A program made the position numbers and the translations under genes. A DNA stretch of 64,000 nt, from positions 1-64,000 of the forward strand of contig JAFVUY010000017.1 in the NCBI GenBank assembly GCA_017502465.1, read 5' to 3'. Source of the DNA: Bacilli bacterium. Its GTDB lineage: Bacteria > Bacillota_I > Bacilli_A > RFN20 > CAG-826. How positions within the stretch are numbered: the stretch's first letter is position 1; each line of letters opens with the position of its first letter. The notes beneath the pieces are model-generated. The model was given only the letters and a program-made list of their open reading frames with translations, made no database searches and had not been told where the DNA came from. This document shows, piece by piece, positions 44,323 to 54,000 of the stretch.

Positions 44323-44895
44323 CCATTCAAGTTTGTATATGTATTGAGCGAAGTTTGATTCGTTCATAATTTTCATATATGGATAATTTTCGCTACCGTT
44401 ATATTCATAAGTGATTGCTGTGTCGTTTTCACTAACAACCTCTCCGTTTATTATTTGATCATTAAATTCAAGAGAATCACTAACACATAATGTTGGGGCA
44501 TAATGCATAGGGCCTGTGTATTCAGATTCATTTTTCATTAAAGTAATTTCTAACCTCAAGGAATGGATTGCTGTTAAATTGTAAAAATATGATTCCAGCT
44601 TTTTCATTTGGACGGTCAAAGTTGGATTATATTTTCCGTTATTTTGCATCACACTTTTTAAATAAAAACTGCGTTCAGAAATCAAATATTCTCCTTCACT
44701 AGGATAACCACCTGCATCCGAAGGAGGAAAGTCATCCGCTAAAATAGCAAAAGGTTCATCTTGTGCTTCGCTTTCAATAGATTCGCTTAGGATTTCTGAA
44801 ATGGGTTCAGAGGTTACATCACTTGAATTAGAAGGGGTTCCACAAGAAGCGAGAGCTAGAGATAACAAAGTTAAAAATATAAAATTAATTTTCAT
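44314..44895 (-). CDS. Small lipoprotein of unknown function
   Basis: 193 residues. Signal peptide KINFIFLTLLSLALASC with lipobox LALASC, then a low-complexity Ser/Glu linker (EPISEILSESIESEAQDEP) typical of surface lipoproteins in this lineage. The remaining ~130 residues look like one beta-sandwich (SLRLEITLMKNESEYTGPMH, ending NFAQYIYKLEWKK). No family or catalytic motif recognised. It sits upstream of a convergent DUF368 gene and downstream of the FGGY kinase on the same strand, but with a 34-bp gap and a poor ribosome site. Confidence 0.7.
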   Translation of the reverse strand: MKINFIFLTLLSLALASCGTPSNSSDVTSEPISEILSESIESEAQDEPFAILADDFPPSDAGGYPSEGEYLISERSFYLKSVMQNNGKYNPTLTVQMKKLESYFYNLTAIHSLRLEITLMKNESEYTGPMHYAPTLCVSDSLEFNDQIINGEVVSENDTAITYEYNGSENYPYMKIMNESNFAQYIYKLEWKK

Positions 44896-44929
44896 TTTTA
44901 TTTAAAATTCCTTGTTTTTGCAGATTTTT

Positions 44930-46480
44930 TTAATATTTTTTATCAAACTTTTTCAAATCAGAATAAATTTTCTTAAGATTTGGATAAAGTTTTAAATATG
45001 CCTTTTTATATAGATAATCGTATTGTTGATGTGCGAGTGTATTTGGGTTAAATGTATCAACGATATGACTCATAGACGCTATCGCTTCTTCTGGGCAAGA
45101 GAATTCATTAACCGCTAAAAAGATAGAGATAGCCGCACCTAAAGATGTCGATTCAAAAGTGTGAATTCTTGATACAGGCAAACCAAAAATATCCGCTGTA
45201 ATTTGACAAATAACTGAACTTTGAGAACCGCCGCCAGAAATTCTAATTTCCTTAATTTTTTGACGTTGTTTTTTCTCAATGCCTTCCATACCTTCTCTTA
45301 AGGCATAGGCAATACCTTCAATAATTGCCCTATACATGTGTTCCCTTGTGTGAACATCCGAAAAGCCAACGATCGCGCCTTTTGCGAGTGGTCTTTTAAG
45401 TCCTGGTCCCCAATATGGTTGAACAATCAAACCATCTGAACCAGGTGGAATATCTGTTAATCGAGAATTTAAAACCTCAAGTGTAGTCATATTTAGAAGC
45501 TTTGCTTCACTCATTTCTTCGCTTGCAAAATTTTTGGTAAACCAATTAAGCATCCAATATCCACGATAGATTTGTACATCCATGTTATACCACCCTTTTA
45601 CAGCAGCAGAATACGCTGGCAAAAAGGTTTCTGGTTCATGATATTTTTTATTAGAAATTTCAATTGAAGAAGCTGTTCCATACGAAATGGCAGCTATTGT
45701 GTTATCTAAAGCCCCGACCCCAAGAGTTTCACATGCCTTATCAGAACCGGAAGCAAATATTTTAATCCCTTTAGGAAGACCAACTTCTTTTGCAAAATCA
45801 TCAGAAATCGTGCAAAGGAATTCCCCTGCGTCTTTAATGGGACAAAGCATTCTATTAGGAATCCCAAAGATTCTTCCTTTTAAAGAGCCTTCTTTGTACC
45901 ATTTTTTCTTTTTATAGAGAAGTGGATAATGTCCTGTAAAGTTAGAGACGCTATCAATTAAAACATTACTTATTTTATAAGTAATATAGGTTGAAATATT
46001 AACATATTTTTTAGTTTTAGACCATATTTCTGGTTCGTTTTCTTTAATCCAGTGAGCAGCAGTTCTTTGTCTGTTATATAAAACTGTATTAGTCATACCA
46101 ACTATGAAAAAAGCAATTCTATGGAAGAAAGGAAGTTTTTCTTTTGCTTTCGCGTTTCTTTGATCTAACCACAAGATACATGGTCTAAGTGGTTTGTTTT
46201 TGCCATCTAATAAAACCGCTGTATCTCTAAAGGTTGTAACGGTCGCACCGATAATGTTCTTTAATATATTTTTGTTTTTAGATGTTAAGGATTTCATTGC
46301 ATCAACAAGTTTTTCATAATAATAATCAGCGTGTTGTTCTGCATATCCTTTTTTCAAAGAAAAATATGGTTCTTCATAAACCCTTTTCTCCATCGCGACT
46401 ATGTCGCCTTTTTTGTTAATTAAGGCAACGCGTAGAGACTGCGTGCCAAAATCAATTGTTAACGCTAATTTAGTGTTCAT
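44930..46480 (-). CDS. FGGY-family carbohydrate kinase
   Basis: 516 residues, normal for the family. Phosphate-1 motif LTIDFGTQSLRVALIN at the N-terminus, the LWLDQR segment with the catalytic region, GSDKACETLGVGAL, and the C-terminal GGGSQSSVICQITADIFGLPV adenosine motif, then ESTSLGAAISI. FGGY kinases phosphorylate open-chain or pentose sugars and polyols (xylulose, gluconate, glycerol, rhamnulose). The specific substrate cannot be read; it is most like the xylulokinase/gluconokinase-like branch. No isomerase or transporter sits beside it, and it is 5 nt from the ion-channel gene. Confidence 0.88.
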   Translation of the reverse strand: MNTKLALTIDFGTQSLRVALINKKGDIVAMEKRVYEEPYFSLKKGYAEQHADYYYEKLVDAMKSLTSKNKNILKNIIGATVTTFRDTAVLLDGKNKPLRPCILWLDQRNAKAKEKLPFFHRIAFFIVGMTNTVLYNRQRTAAHWIKENEPEIWSKTKKYVNISTYITYKISNVLIDSVSNFTGHYPLLYKKKKWYKEGSLKGRIFGIPNRMLCPIKDAGEFLCTISDDFAKEVGLPKGIKIFASGSDKACETLGVGALDNTIAAISYGTASSIEISNKKYHEPETFLPAYSAAVKGWYNMDVQIYRGYWMLNWFTKNFASEEMSEAKLLNMTTLEVLNSRLTDIPPGSDGLIVQPYWGPGLKRPLAKGAIVGFSDVHTREHMYRAIIEGIAYALREGMEGIEKKQRQKIKEIRISGGGSQSSVICQITADIFGLPVSRIHTFESTSLGAAISIFLAVNEFSCPEEAIASMSHIVDTFNPNTLAHQQYDYLYKKAYLKLYPNLKKIYSDLKKFDKKY

Positions 46481-46485
46481 AATAC

Positions 46486-47832
46486 TTAGTTTTCCTTGTT
46501 TTCAGAGGTTTCTTCTCTTTCTTTAATTTTTGGTAAATATTCTAAAATAATTCTTTCTTTTTCATCGTCAGTTAAGTTTTCAATAACTCTATTGAATGTA
46601 GGTTTACTACCTTCTTTTTGTCCATCAAGCGTTTCTACCATTTTTCCAAATTCGCCTGAAATGATGGCAAGAGGAACACCAACAACGCAACCGCCACAAA
46701 TGACCATTAACGCCACCATGATTTGACCACCAGTTGTTTGGATTTCTATGTTGGTTTCTCCTAAACCCGACAACATCACAAAACAATAACTAATTCCAGA
46801 AAATCCGTTTGTGAAATATGTTCCTTCATATCCCGATTCAAAACCATAAAGCAAGATAGAAAATATAATTACTAAGAAACACAAAATAACAATTGAGATG
46901 AGGATTTGCTTAGCTTTTTTCTTAATTGCAATTCCGAAATTATAAATTCCATCAAAATATCTACTGAATTTTAAGACACGAACAATTCTTAAAAGTTTAA
47001 GGATTTTAAGTACACCCGCGCTTTTTGGAATATCTACTAAGAAGATTGCAAAAATTGAAAGAAGATCAATTAAGGCAGTAAAAGAGAAAATATATTTCAT
47101 TTTCGCTTTATCGGGGTGCATATTCGGATATTCATATTCCGCAGTCCAAACTCTTAAAACGTAATCGATTATAAAACATACCGTTATAGATACTTCGGAA
47201 TAGAATAAAACGTTATGATAAACTTTGTTCCAACTTTCATTAGGAAGGGTAAAAGTATCCGCGACAATAATAACGACACAAAGAAGAATTAAACAAACAG
47301 AAACAATGTCATAAATCTTAGATAAAATATCTCCTTCTTTATCTTTAGAGATAATTTCATGGACTCTAAATTTAAGTTTACTGCCTTTGTCTTCTTTTTC
47401 TTCTAATCTAGTTGTATCAAAGAGTTTAACAAGTCTAACTAGTTTAACTAGTTTAAGAGTTCTGATAAGAGCGAATTGGGTAGGAATTTCGTTTAAGAAA
47501 ACCGAGAAAATACAAATGATATCAATAAACGAATCGAACGATGTTAAATACGATATTTTAGATTTAAACCAAGACTCTCCTGGGAATAATAATTCAGAAA
47601 TAGATAATTTTAGAATGTATTCAACGACAAATATGCCTACTGAAACATATTCAATAATTAACAAAATCTTATGAATTTCTGGATTCGTATTAAATAAATC
47701 CCAAATAACAATGCCTGATGACGCCAAAACAACAAGCGAAATAAAGATATGATAAACAATCGAATACCAGGTTAATTTTGTTTGCGGTTCAATCATGTTG
47801 AACAAAAACGTTTTGAATTTATTAGATTTCAT
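46486..47832 (-). CDS. Voltage-gated ion channel-like protein with two voltage-sensor domains
   Basis: 448 residues, starting at the ATG at 47832 after GAGGAAAT. Helices at ~25-45, 58-78, 96-113 and an S4 with spaced Lys/Arg (RTLKLVKLVRLVKLF) form a first voltage sensor. After a charged ~30-residue linker a second set appears (~170-192, 208-230, 245-267) with its own S4 (KILKLLRIVRVLKFSRYF). Then S5 (~307-330), a pore loop SYCFVMLSGLGETNIEIQ and S6 (~362-388). The pore loop lies where Kv channels have TVGYGD, but reads SGLGETN. So one pore carries two sensors. Selectivity is not clear. It may be a K+ or other cation channel. Confidence 0.75.
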   Translation of the reverse strand: MKSNKFKTFLFNMIEPQTKLTWYSIVYHIFISLVVLASSGIVIWDLFNTNPEIHKILLIIEYVSVGIFVVEYILKLSISELLFPGESWFKSKISYLTSFDSFIDIICIFSVFLNEIPTQFALIRTLKLVKLVRLVKLFDTTRLEEKEDKGSKLKFRVHEIISKDKEGDILSKIYDIVSVCLILLCVVIIVADTFTLPNESWNKVYHNVLFYSEVSITVCFIIDYVLRVWTAEYEYPNMHPDKAKMKYIFSFTALIDLLSIFAIFLVDIPKSAGVLKILKLLRIVRVLKFSRYFDGIYNFGIAIKKKAKQILISIVILCFLVIIFSILLYGFESGYEGTYFTNGFSGISYCFVMLSGLGETNIEIQTTGGQIMVALMVICGGCVVGVPLAIISGEFGKMVETLDGQKEGSKPTFNRVIENLTDDEKERIILEYLPKIKEREETSENKEN

Positions 47833-48000
47833 AAGATTTCCTCTAGATTAACTAAATTATTACACACAAATGAGAAAAAATAGATATTTTTTAAAGAAAT
47901 TGACACAAAATTATATTTTTTTGTCGCACACACTTGCGTGCTTGTGATAACATTAGATACGCGGGCGAAAGCCCTTAAAGTTCATATTAGGAGGAAATAT

Positions 48001-50637
48001 ATGGCTGCAAAAAAATATGTTTATGCCTTCGAAGAATCCCACGGTGTGGGCAAAGAAATCCTCGGAGGTAAAGGTGCAGGCTTAGCGGAAATGACCCATA
48101 TTGGTGTCCCAATTCCACAAGGTTTCACCATTAGTACAGAGGCATGTACACTTTATTACGAAAGTGGAAAAACACTCCCAGAATACTTAATCAAAGAAAT
48201 CTTTGAGCATGTTGCAGAAGTTGAAAAGAAAACAGGAAAGGTTTTTGGTGGAGACCATAACCCATTACTCGTTTCTGTTCGTTCAGGTGCTAGAGTTTCT
48301 ATGCCAGGTATGATGGACACCATCTTAAACCTTGGTTTAAATGAAATAACAGTTGCTGCTATTGCCAAAGAAACAGATAACGAAAGATTCGCTTATGACT
48401 GCTATCGTCGTTTCATTCTCATGTTCACAAACATCGCAAAAGGTCACCCACGTGATGCAATGGATAAAATGCTTGAGGATTTAAAAGAATCTAGAGGTTA
48501 CAAATTAGATACAGAAGTTACTGCTGAAGAATTAAAAGTTTTAGTTGGTAAATTCAAAGCTTATTACAAAGAAACATTCAAAGAAGAATTCCCATCTGAT
48601 CCAAAAGTTCAATTAATTGAAGCTGTTACTGCTGTTTTCCGTTCCTGGGATAACCCAAGAGCAAACGTTTATCGTAAGATGAACAACATCCCATATGAAT
48701 GGGGTACCGCTGTTAACGTCCAATCAATGGCGTTCGGTAACAAAGGCGAAACATCTGGTACAGGTGTTGCCTTCTCTCGTTCCCCATCCACAGGTGAAAA
48801 GAAAGTCTTTGCTGAATATTTACCAAATGCTCAAGGTGAAGACGTCGTCGCAGGTATTCGTACACCGCTTCATATCGAAGAATTAGAAAAGAGAATGCCA
48901 GATGTTTATAAACAATTCATGGAAACCATTGAAAGAATGGAACACCACTATAAAGATATGCAAGATATGGAATTCACCGTCGAAGACGGAAAACTCTATT
49001 TCTTACAAACACGTTCTGGTAAAAGAACAGCTCAAGCCGCTTTAAAAGTTGCTTGTGACTTAGTTGATGAAGGTTTAATCACACCAGCAGAAGCTGTCTG
49101 CCGTGTTGAGCCAAACGCATTAAACACATTATTACACCCAAGTTTTGACCCAGCTGTTTTAAAAACAGTTACACCTATCGGTACTGGTTTACCAGCTTCC
49201 CCAGGTGCAGGTACAGGTCACTTATCCTTCGACGCCGCCGATGCAAAAGCACGTAAAGCAAATGGTGAAAAAGTCCTTCTTGTTCGTGCAGAAACATCCC
49301 CAGAAGATATCGAAGGTATGGTCGCATGTGAAGGTATCCTCACAATGCGTGGTGGTATGACATCACACGCCGCCGTCGTTGCACGTGGTATGGGCAAATG
49401 CTGTATCACAGGTTGTGGCGAAGCCAAAATTGATGAAGAAGCAAAAACAGTTACATTAAATGGTAAAGTTTATGGCGAAGGCGATACACTCTCCATCGAT
49501 GGTACAACTGGTTTGGTTTACGAAGGCGCAATCCCAACCGTTGAAGCTGAATTAACAGGTTACTTCGGTAGAATTATGGATTGGGCAGATGAATACCGTG
49601 ACTTAAGAGTCCGCGCTAACGCAGATACACCAAGAGACGCTATTCAAGCCGCAAAATTCGGTGCTCAAGGTATCGGTTTATGCCGTACAGAACATATGTT
49701 CTTTGATGCCGACAGAATCTTCAATATGAGAAAAATGATTCTCTCTGACACAGTTGAAGCAAGAGAGGCCGCATTAGCATTACTCCTTCCATATCAAAGA
49801 GATGACTTCTACAAATTATATATGGCAATGGGCGGATTAAACGTCAACGTTCGTTTATTAGATCCACCATTACATGAATTCTTACCACAAGATGAAGAAA
49901 TGATTCGCGAATTAGCAAAATCATTAAACATCTCTGTTGAAACAATTAAAGATAGAATCAACTCCTTACACGAATTCAACCCAATGATGGGCCACCGTGG
50001 TTGCCGTCTTGACGTTTCCTACCCAGAAATTGGTAGAATGCAAGCACGTGCAATTATCGAAGCTGCTTTATTAGCACAAAAAGATTTAGGCAAAGAATTA
50101 ACTGCTGAAATCATGATTCCATTAACATTAGATGTTAAAGAATTCAAATATGTTAAATCAATTATCGTTGAAGAAATTGAAAAAGTTCTCGCTGAACAAG
50201 GCGCAACAATCAAATACCACGTTGGTACAATGATTGAAATTCCAAGAGCAGCATTACTCTCCAGCGAAATTGCTCCAGAAGCTAAATTCTATTCATTTGG
50301 TACAAATGACTTAACACAAATGACATACGGATTCAGCCGTGATGACGCAGGTAAATTCTTACCAGATTACTACGGAAAGAAAATCTTCGAACAAGATCCA
50401 TTTGCAACAGTTGATCAACGCGGTGTTGGTAAACTCATCAAAATGGCAGTTAACGAAGGTAGAGAAGCAAACCCAGATCTCCATATCGGTGTTTGTGGTG
50501 AACACGGTGGAGACCCAGTCTCAATCGAATTCTTCCACAAAGCTGGCTTAGATTATGTTTCCTGCTCACCATTCCGTGTTCCGGTCGCAAGATTAGCAGC
50601 AGCACAAGCCGCGATCAAATTCCCAAGAAAGAAATAG
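48001..50637 (+). CDS. ppdK: Pyruvate, phosphate dikinase
   Basis: 878 residues. The ATG at 48001 follows AGGAGGAAATAT; a longer frame from 47938 is leader. N-terminal ATP-grasp domain (KKYVYAFEESHGVGKEILGGK), swivelling domain GGMTSHAAVVARGMGKCC with the phosphorylated His at residue 456, and the PEP/pyruvate TIM barrel (GLCRTEHMFF, IGVCGEHGGDP with the conserved Cys). It interconverts pyruvate, ATP and phosphate with PEP, AMP and PPi, a feature of anaerobes using PPi-linked glycolysis. Codon choice is strongly biased, unlike its neighbours, which suggests high expression. The leader has a GGGC-gaaa-GCCC hairpin (47963-47974). A strong terminator follows. Confidence 0.98.
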   Translation: MAAKKYVYAFEESHGVGKEILGGKGAGLAEMTHIGVPIPQGFTISTEACTLYYESGKTLPEYLIKEIFEHVAEVEKKTGKVFGGDHNPLLVSVRSGARVSMPGMMDTILNLGLNEITVAAIAKETDNERFAYDCYRRFILMFTNIAKGHPRDAMDKMLEDLKESRGYKLDTEVTAEELKVLVGKFKAYYKETFKEEFPSDPKVQLIEAVTAVFRSWDNPRANVYRKMNNIPYEWGTAVNVQSMAFGNKGETSGTGVAFSRSPSTGEKKVFAEYLPNAQGEDVVAGIRTPLHIEELEKRMPDVYKQFMETIERMEHHYKDMQDMEFTVEDGKLYFLQTRSGKRTAQAALKVACDLVDEGLITPAEAVCRVEPNALNTLLHPSFDPAVLKTVTPIGTGLPASPGAGTGHLSFDAADAKARKANGEKVLLVRAETSPEDIEGMVACEGILTMRGGMTSHAAVVARGMGKCCITGCGEAKIDEEAKTVTLNGKVYGEGDTLSIDGTTGLVYEGAIPTVEAELTGYFGRIMDWADEYRDLRVRANADTPRDAIQAAKFGAQGIGLCRTEHMFFDADRIFNMRKMILSDTVEAREAALALLLPYQRDDFYKLYMAMGGLNVNVRLLDPPLHEFLPQDEEMIRELAKSLNISVETIKDRINSLHEFNPMMGHRGCRLDVSYPEIGRMQARAIIEAALLAQKDLGKELTAEIMIPLTLDVKEFKYVKSIIVEEIEKVLAEQGATIKYHVGTMIEIPRAALLSSEIAPEAKFYSFGTNDLTQMTYGFSRDDAGKFLPDYYGKKIFEQDPFATVDQRGVGKLIKMAVNEGREANPDLHIGVCGEHGGDPVSIEFFHKAGLDYVSCSPFRVPVARLAAAQAAIKFPRKK

Positions 50638-50661
50638 TCTCTTTCTAAGAAATCATTAATT

Positions 50662-50694
50662 ACGGGTTGCCTCTAATAGGTGACCCGTTTTTTT
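50662..50694 (+). terminator. Terminator of ppdK
   Basis: ACGGGT (50662-50667) pairs with ACCCGT (50683-50688), with an inner CCT/AGG pair and a T7 tract. Confidence 0.9.
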
Positions 50695-51085
50695 AACCTT
50701 AATTTACGTGGATTAACTAATAATTACTTTTACCATCTTTTTTCGGTTTCTACGCAAAAGTTCAAAAGTTGATTTTAAAAACATACGTAGAGTTTTTGCT
50801 GCAAAACCATGTATAAACCTCGCTTTTTTTAACATTTTTTATTGCGATAGAAAACATTTATCATCAAAGAAGAAAGTTTTTCGTTTTATAACCTACTAAT
50901 ATTATCTATCAATTTTTAAATTAAGATTTTTACTATTTTGGACACCGTTTTTAGAAAAACGAATGCATTATATCAAGGAATAATATAACGATAACTTTCA
51001 ACATAGTTGAAAATATGTTAATAAGCAAACCTTACTTATATATTTTTTATATTATAAAATAATAGTGAAAAGGCAGGTATACATC
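50695..51085. promoter_or_regulatory. Long upstream region of the secreted hydrolase-like gene
   Basis: About 390 bp without a gene. It contains an inverted repeat TTTCAAC-ata-GTTGAAA (50996-51012), possible operator, and an AT-rich promoter zone (CTTACT or TTACTT at ~51030, with TATAAA at ~51050). TCTACG / CGTAGA arms (about 50,750-50,795) are 31 nt apart. No tRNA or riboswitch was recognised. Confidence 0.4.
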
Positions 51086-54000
51086 ATGAAAATGAAAAAA
51101 TCCGTTTTATTGTTTTTAGGGTCCGCTGCTTGTTTTGGTTCCATTGTTTTTGCAACCGCAACCTCAACTTTCGTTGAATTAAAAGGTGAAGAATGTAAAC
51201 ACCAAACAATCGAAGAATATAAGGCTCTAGCCCCCACACTTAGTAAGGGTGGATTAATGCATCACTTCGCTTGCTGCGATTGTCACAACGCTTGGAGAGA
51301 TGCAGATTTAAATCACGACATCGGAAACACCGTTACCGATCGTTCTAAAATTGAAATTAGAAACAAAACCAACAACAATAAAATTGATAAGACAACTATT
51401 TCCGTGTCTGATGAAATTTTATTAGCTAACAGTAACCATGTTTATGGTTTAGACCAAACAATGTGGGGTTCATCCCTACAAGGTGTTGGCAGTGGTTATA
51501 TTAACTACTACTCAATTGACGGAAGAAACGCTCTTAGAATTTCAACAGAAGAAATTAGTGATAGCCAAGTTGATTCCTTAGATTATTCCAACTATGGTTA
51601 TTCAGAAATTGGTTTTAATAAATACTTAACCGGAACAATTTTTGCTTCTTTTGATTATAAAATTTACGATTTAAATACCGAACAATTAAATAATCAGGCA
51701 AGAGTTCAAGCTGTTTGGCTTGGTAAAAACGGCTATAAATACGTAACCGAAATGGAATTAGATGTCGATAATGAATGGCACACAATCAACGTAGCATCTT
51801 TAGAAAAGATTGAAGTTACAGGTTTCGCAATCAAGATTTATCACTTTGACGGTGAAATGTATATCAATAACTTATCCCTTACTTCTTCGGCGTTAGACTT
51901 CCCACAACTCTACCGCGAAGGTTTAGAAGTTAAATGGAGTGTTATTGAAAACGCTGACTATTATATAGTCCACGATAGCAATAACAATCCTAACGAAATA
52001 CAAATTGATGCCAGCGCAGCTGTTGAAAACGTCTTTTCCTATAGACCAGAAGCGGCTGGTAAGCACGATATCTATGTGACCGCTCATTCCAATAACACAC
52101 AATATGACCCTGCCTCATCTAATATCATTACTGGTTTAGAAGTTGATCCTGTTTTCTTCTATGACAACATGATTAACGAATATTTTGTCGATACAAAATT
52201 CGGAGAAAAGGAATATTCCTGGACTCAAGTTAAACAGGTATATAAGTACGACGGTGTTGAAGATGACATTAATGGCGTCGAAAACTGGGGTTTAGTCGAT
52301 GGCAAATATCACGCTTATTACACCGACGCAGGCACATTCAGCCAAAACGAAGAAGATAGATTAAGATTCGACTCCACAGAAGCTGGAGGAAACTTAGCAA
52401 GAATTGTCCAAGAAGCAAAAGAACTTGGCACAAACGTTTTACACGTCTCTAATAGAGATGGTTTCCTTCCAGGTGCTACAACACTTGAAAATTTCCCCGC
52501 TCTTAAAACAATTATGGATTACGCCCACGCAAATAACTTAAAAGTTACAATTATGGCAAACGAAATCTATTCAGCATCCGCTGGTTCTGGTTCATATACA
52601 AGTGAACAAGCTATTAGAAGTGGCGTTAAAAATTATTTAAAAGCCTACTGCACAACTTTATTAGAACACCCAGCATTCTATGGCTTTGCATTACGCGACG
52701 AACCACCAAGAGTCTCTTATGGAGATTTACAACCAATTGACTGTGTTGCTTGGACTGCAAGTGCTATCTTAGATTATTACAAAGAAAATTATGGCAAAAT
52801 CAATTTCTCCTGTGATCGCCCATTCTTTAACTGCGCTCTTCTTCAATTAGGTGGTACAAATTTTGACTGTGAATGGAACTACATGAACTATGTCGAAGAA
52901 TGGATTTATATTACAGGTTTAGACTATTACTCAACCGATATCTATACATACACAACTCAACAAAAATATGGAGATAATCCAGAAGGTATTGATATCAACT
53001 ACAGGATTTATTTTGACTTAAAGAAAAAATACAAAAATTTAAAACTCCACTTAACAACAACATCAAATAACGATATTTACGAACGCGATGATTGTAACCA
53101 ATACGACATCTTTGGTTCAACATTATATGCGGCAGCTTTAAATAACTATGGCATTTCTCGTTATACATATTACCCAGCTATGGACACCTATTGGTGGAGA
53201 AATGGCGTCGTGGATAGAGATGGTTCTCATACCTCTAAATATGATTGGATAAAAGAAGCTCAAGCGCAATTTGAATTTATTCAAAACAAACTTCATGACT
53301 ATGACCCGGTTTCTATGTCATATCAAACAAGTGGAGAATATGGAGCTAAGTCAGCAAATACAAGAAGAATGGATATCACCTTAAGTGATGGTTTGAACGA
53401 AGCTTTGATGATTGTTAACTATAACTCTCAAGCAAATTATAATTCTTCCTTCTCTGTATCAATTGCTTCTGGTAAAGCATATTACTTATTTGGTCAAGGG
53501 CAAGCTTCTACAGAATATATCTCTGCAGGTGGTTCAGTCACTTTAAATAACGGAACAGCGGTTCTTATTATGGAAGCTAACCCATATAAGATTGCTGATG
53601 AGATTAATTCGTTGATTTCTACCGCGAACGAGGTTGATGTTTCAACGGATCAAGGAAAGGCACATTTCCTTACTCTTTCCGCATCTATTGATGAAAAATA
53701 CAATAAGATTTCTAATGATATGAAAAATAGAATTTATAACTATAGCGATTATCAAGCTAAAAAGGAATCTGTTAGCGACCGTGCAGAAGTTGTTTTCAGT
53801 GGTAACTATAGAAGCGATTATGTTTCAATGACAAGAACTTCAGACCCAAGATACGGCTCTATGAATGTCGTTGAATGGTCAGAAGGTAAAACAGGAACAT
53901 GTAATCTCAGATTAGATAGTGATTTAATCGGTGAAAACTGGAGTGAATACACAAAAATTGGTTTATTCGCTAGATTTAGCACCGCTATTACAGACGCATT

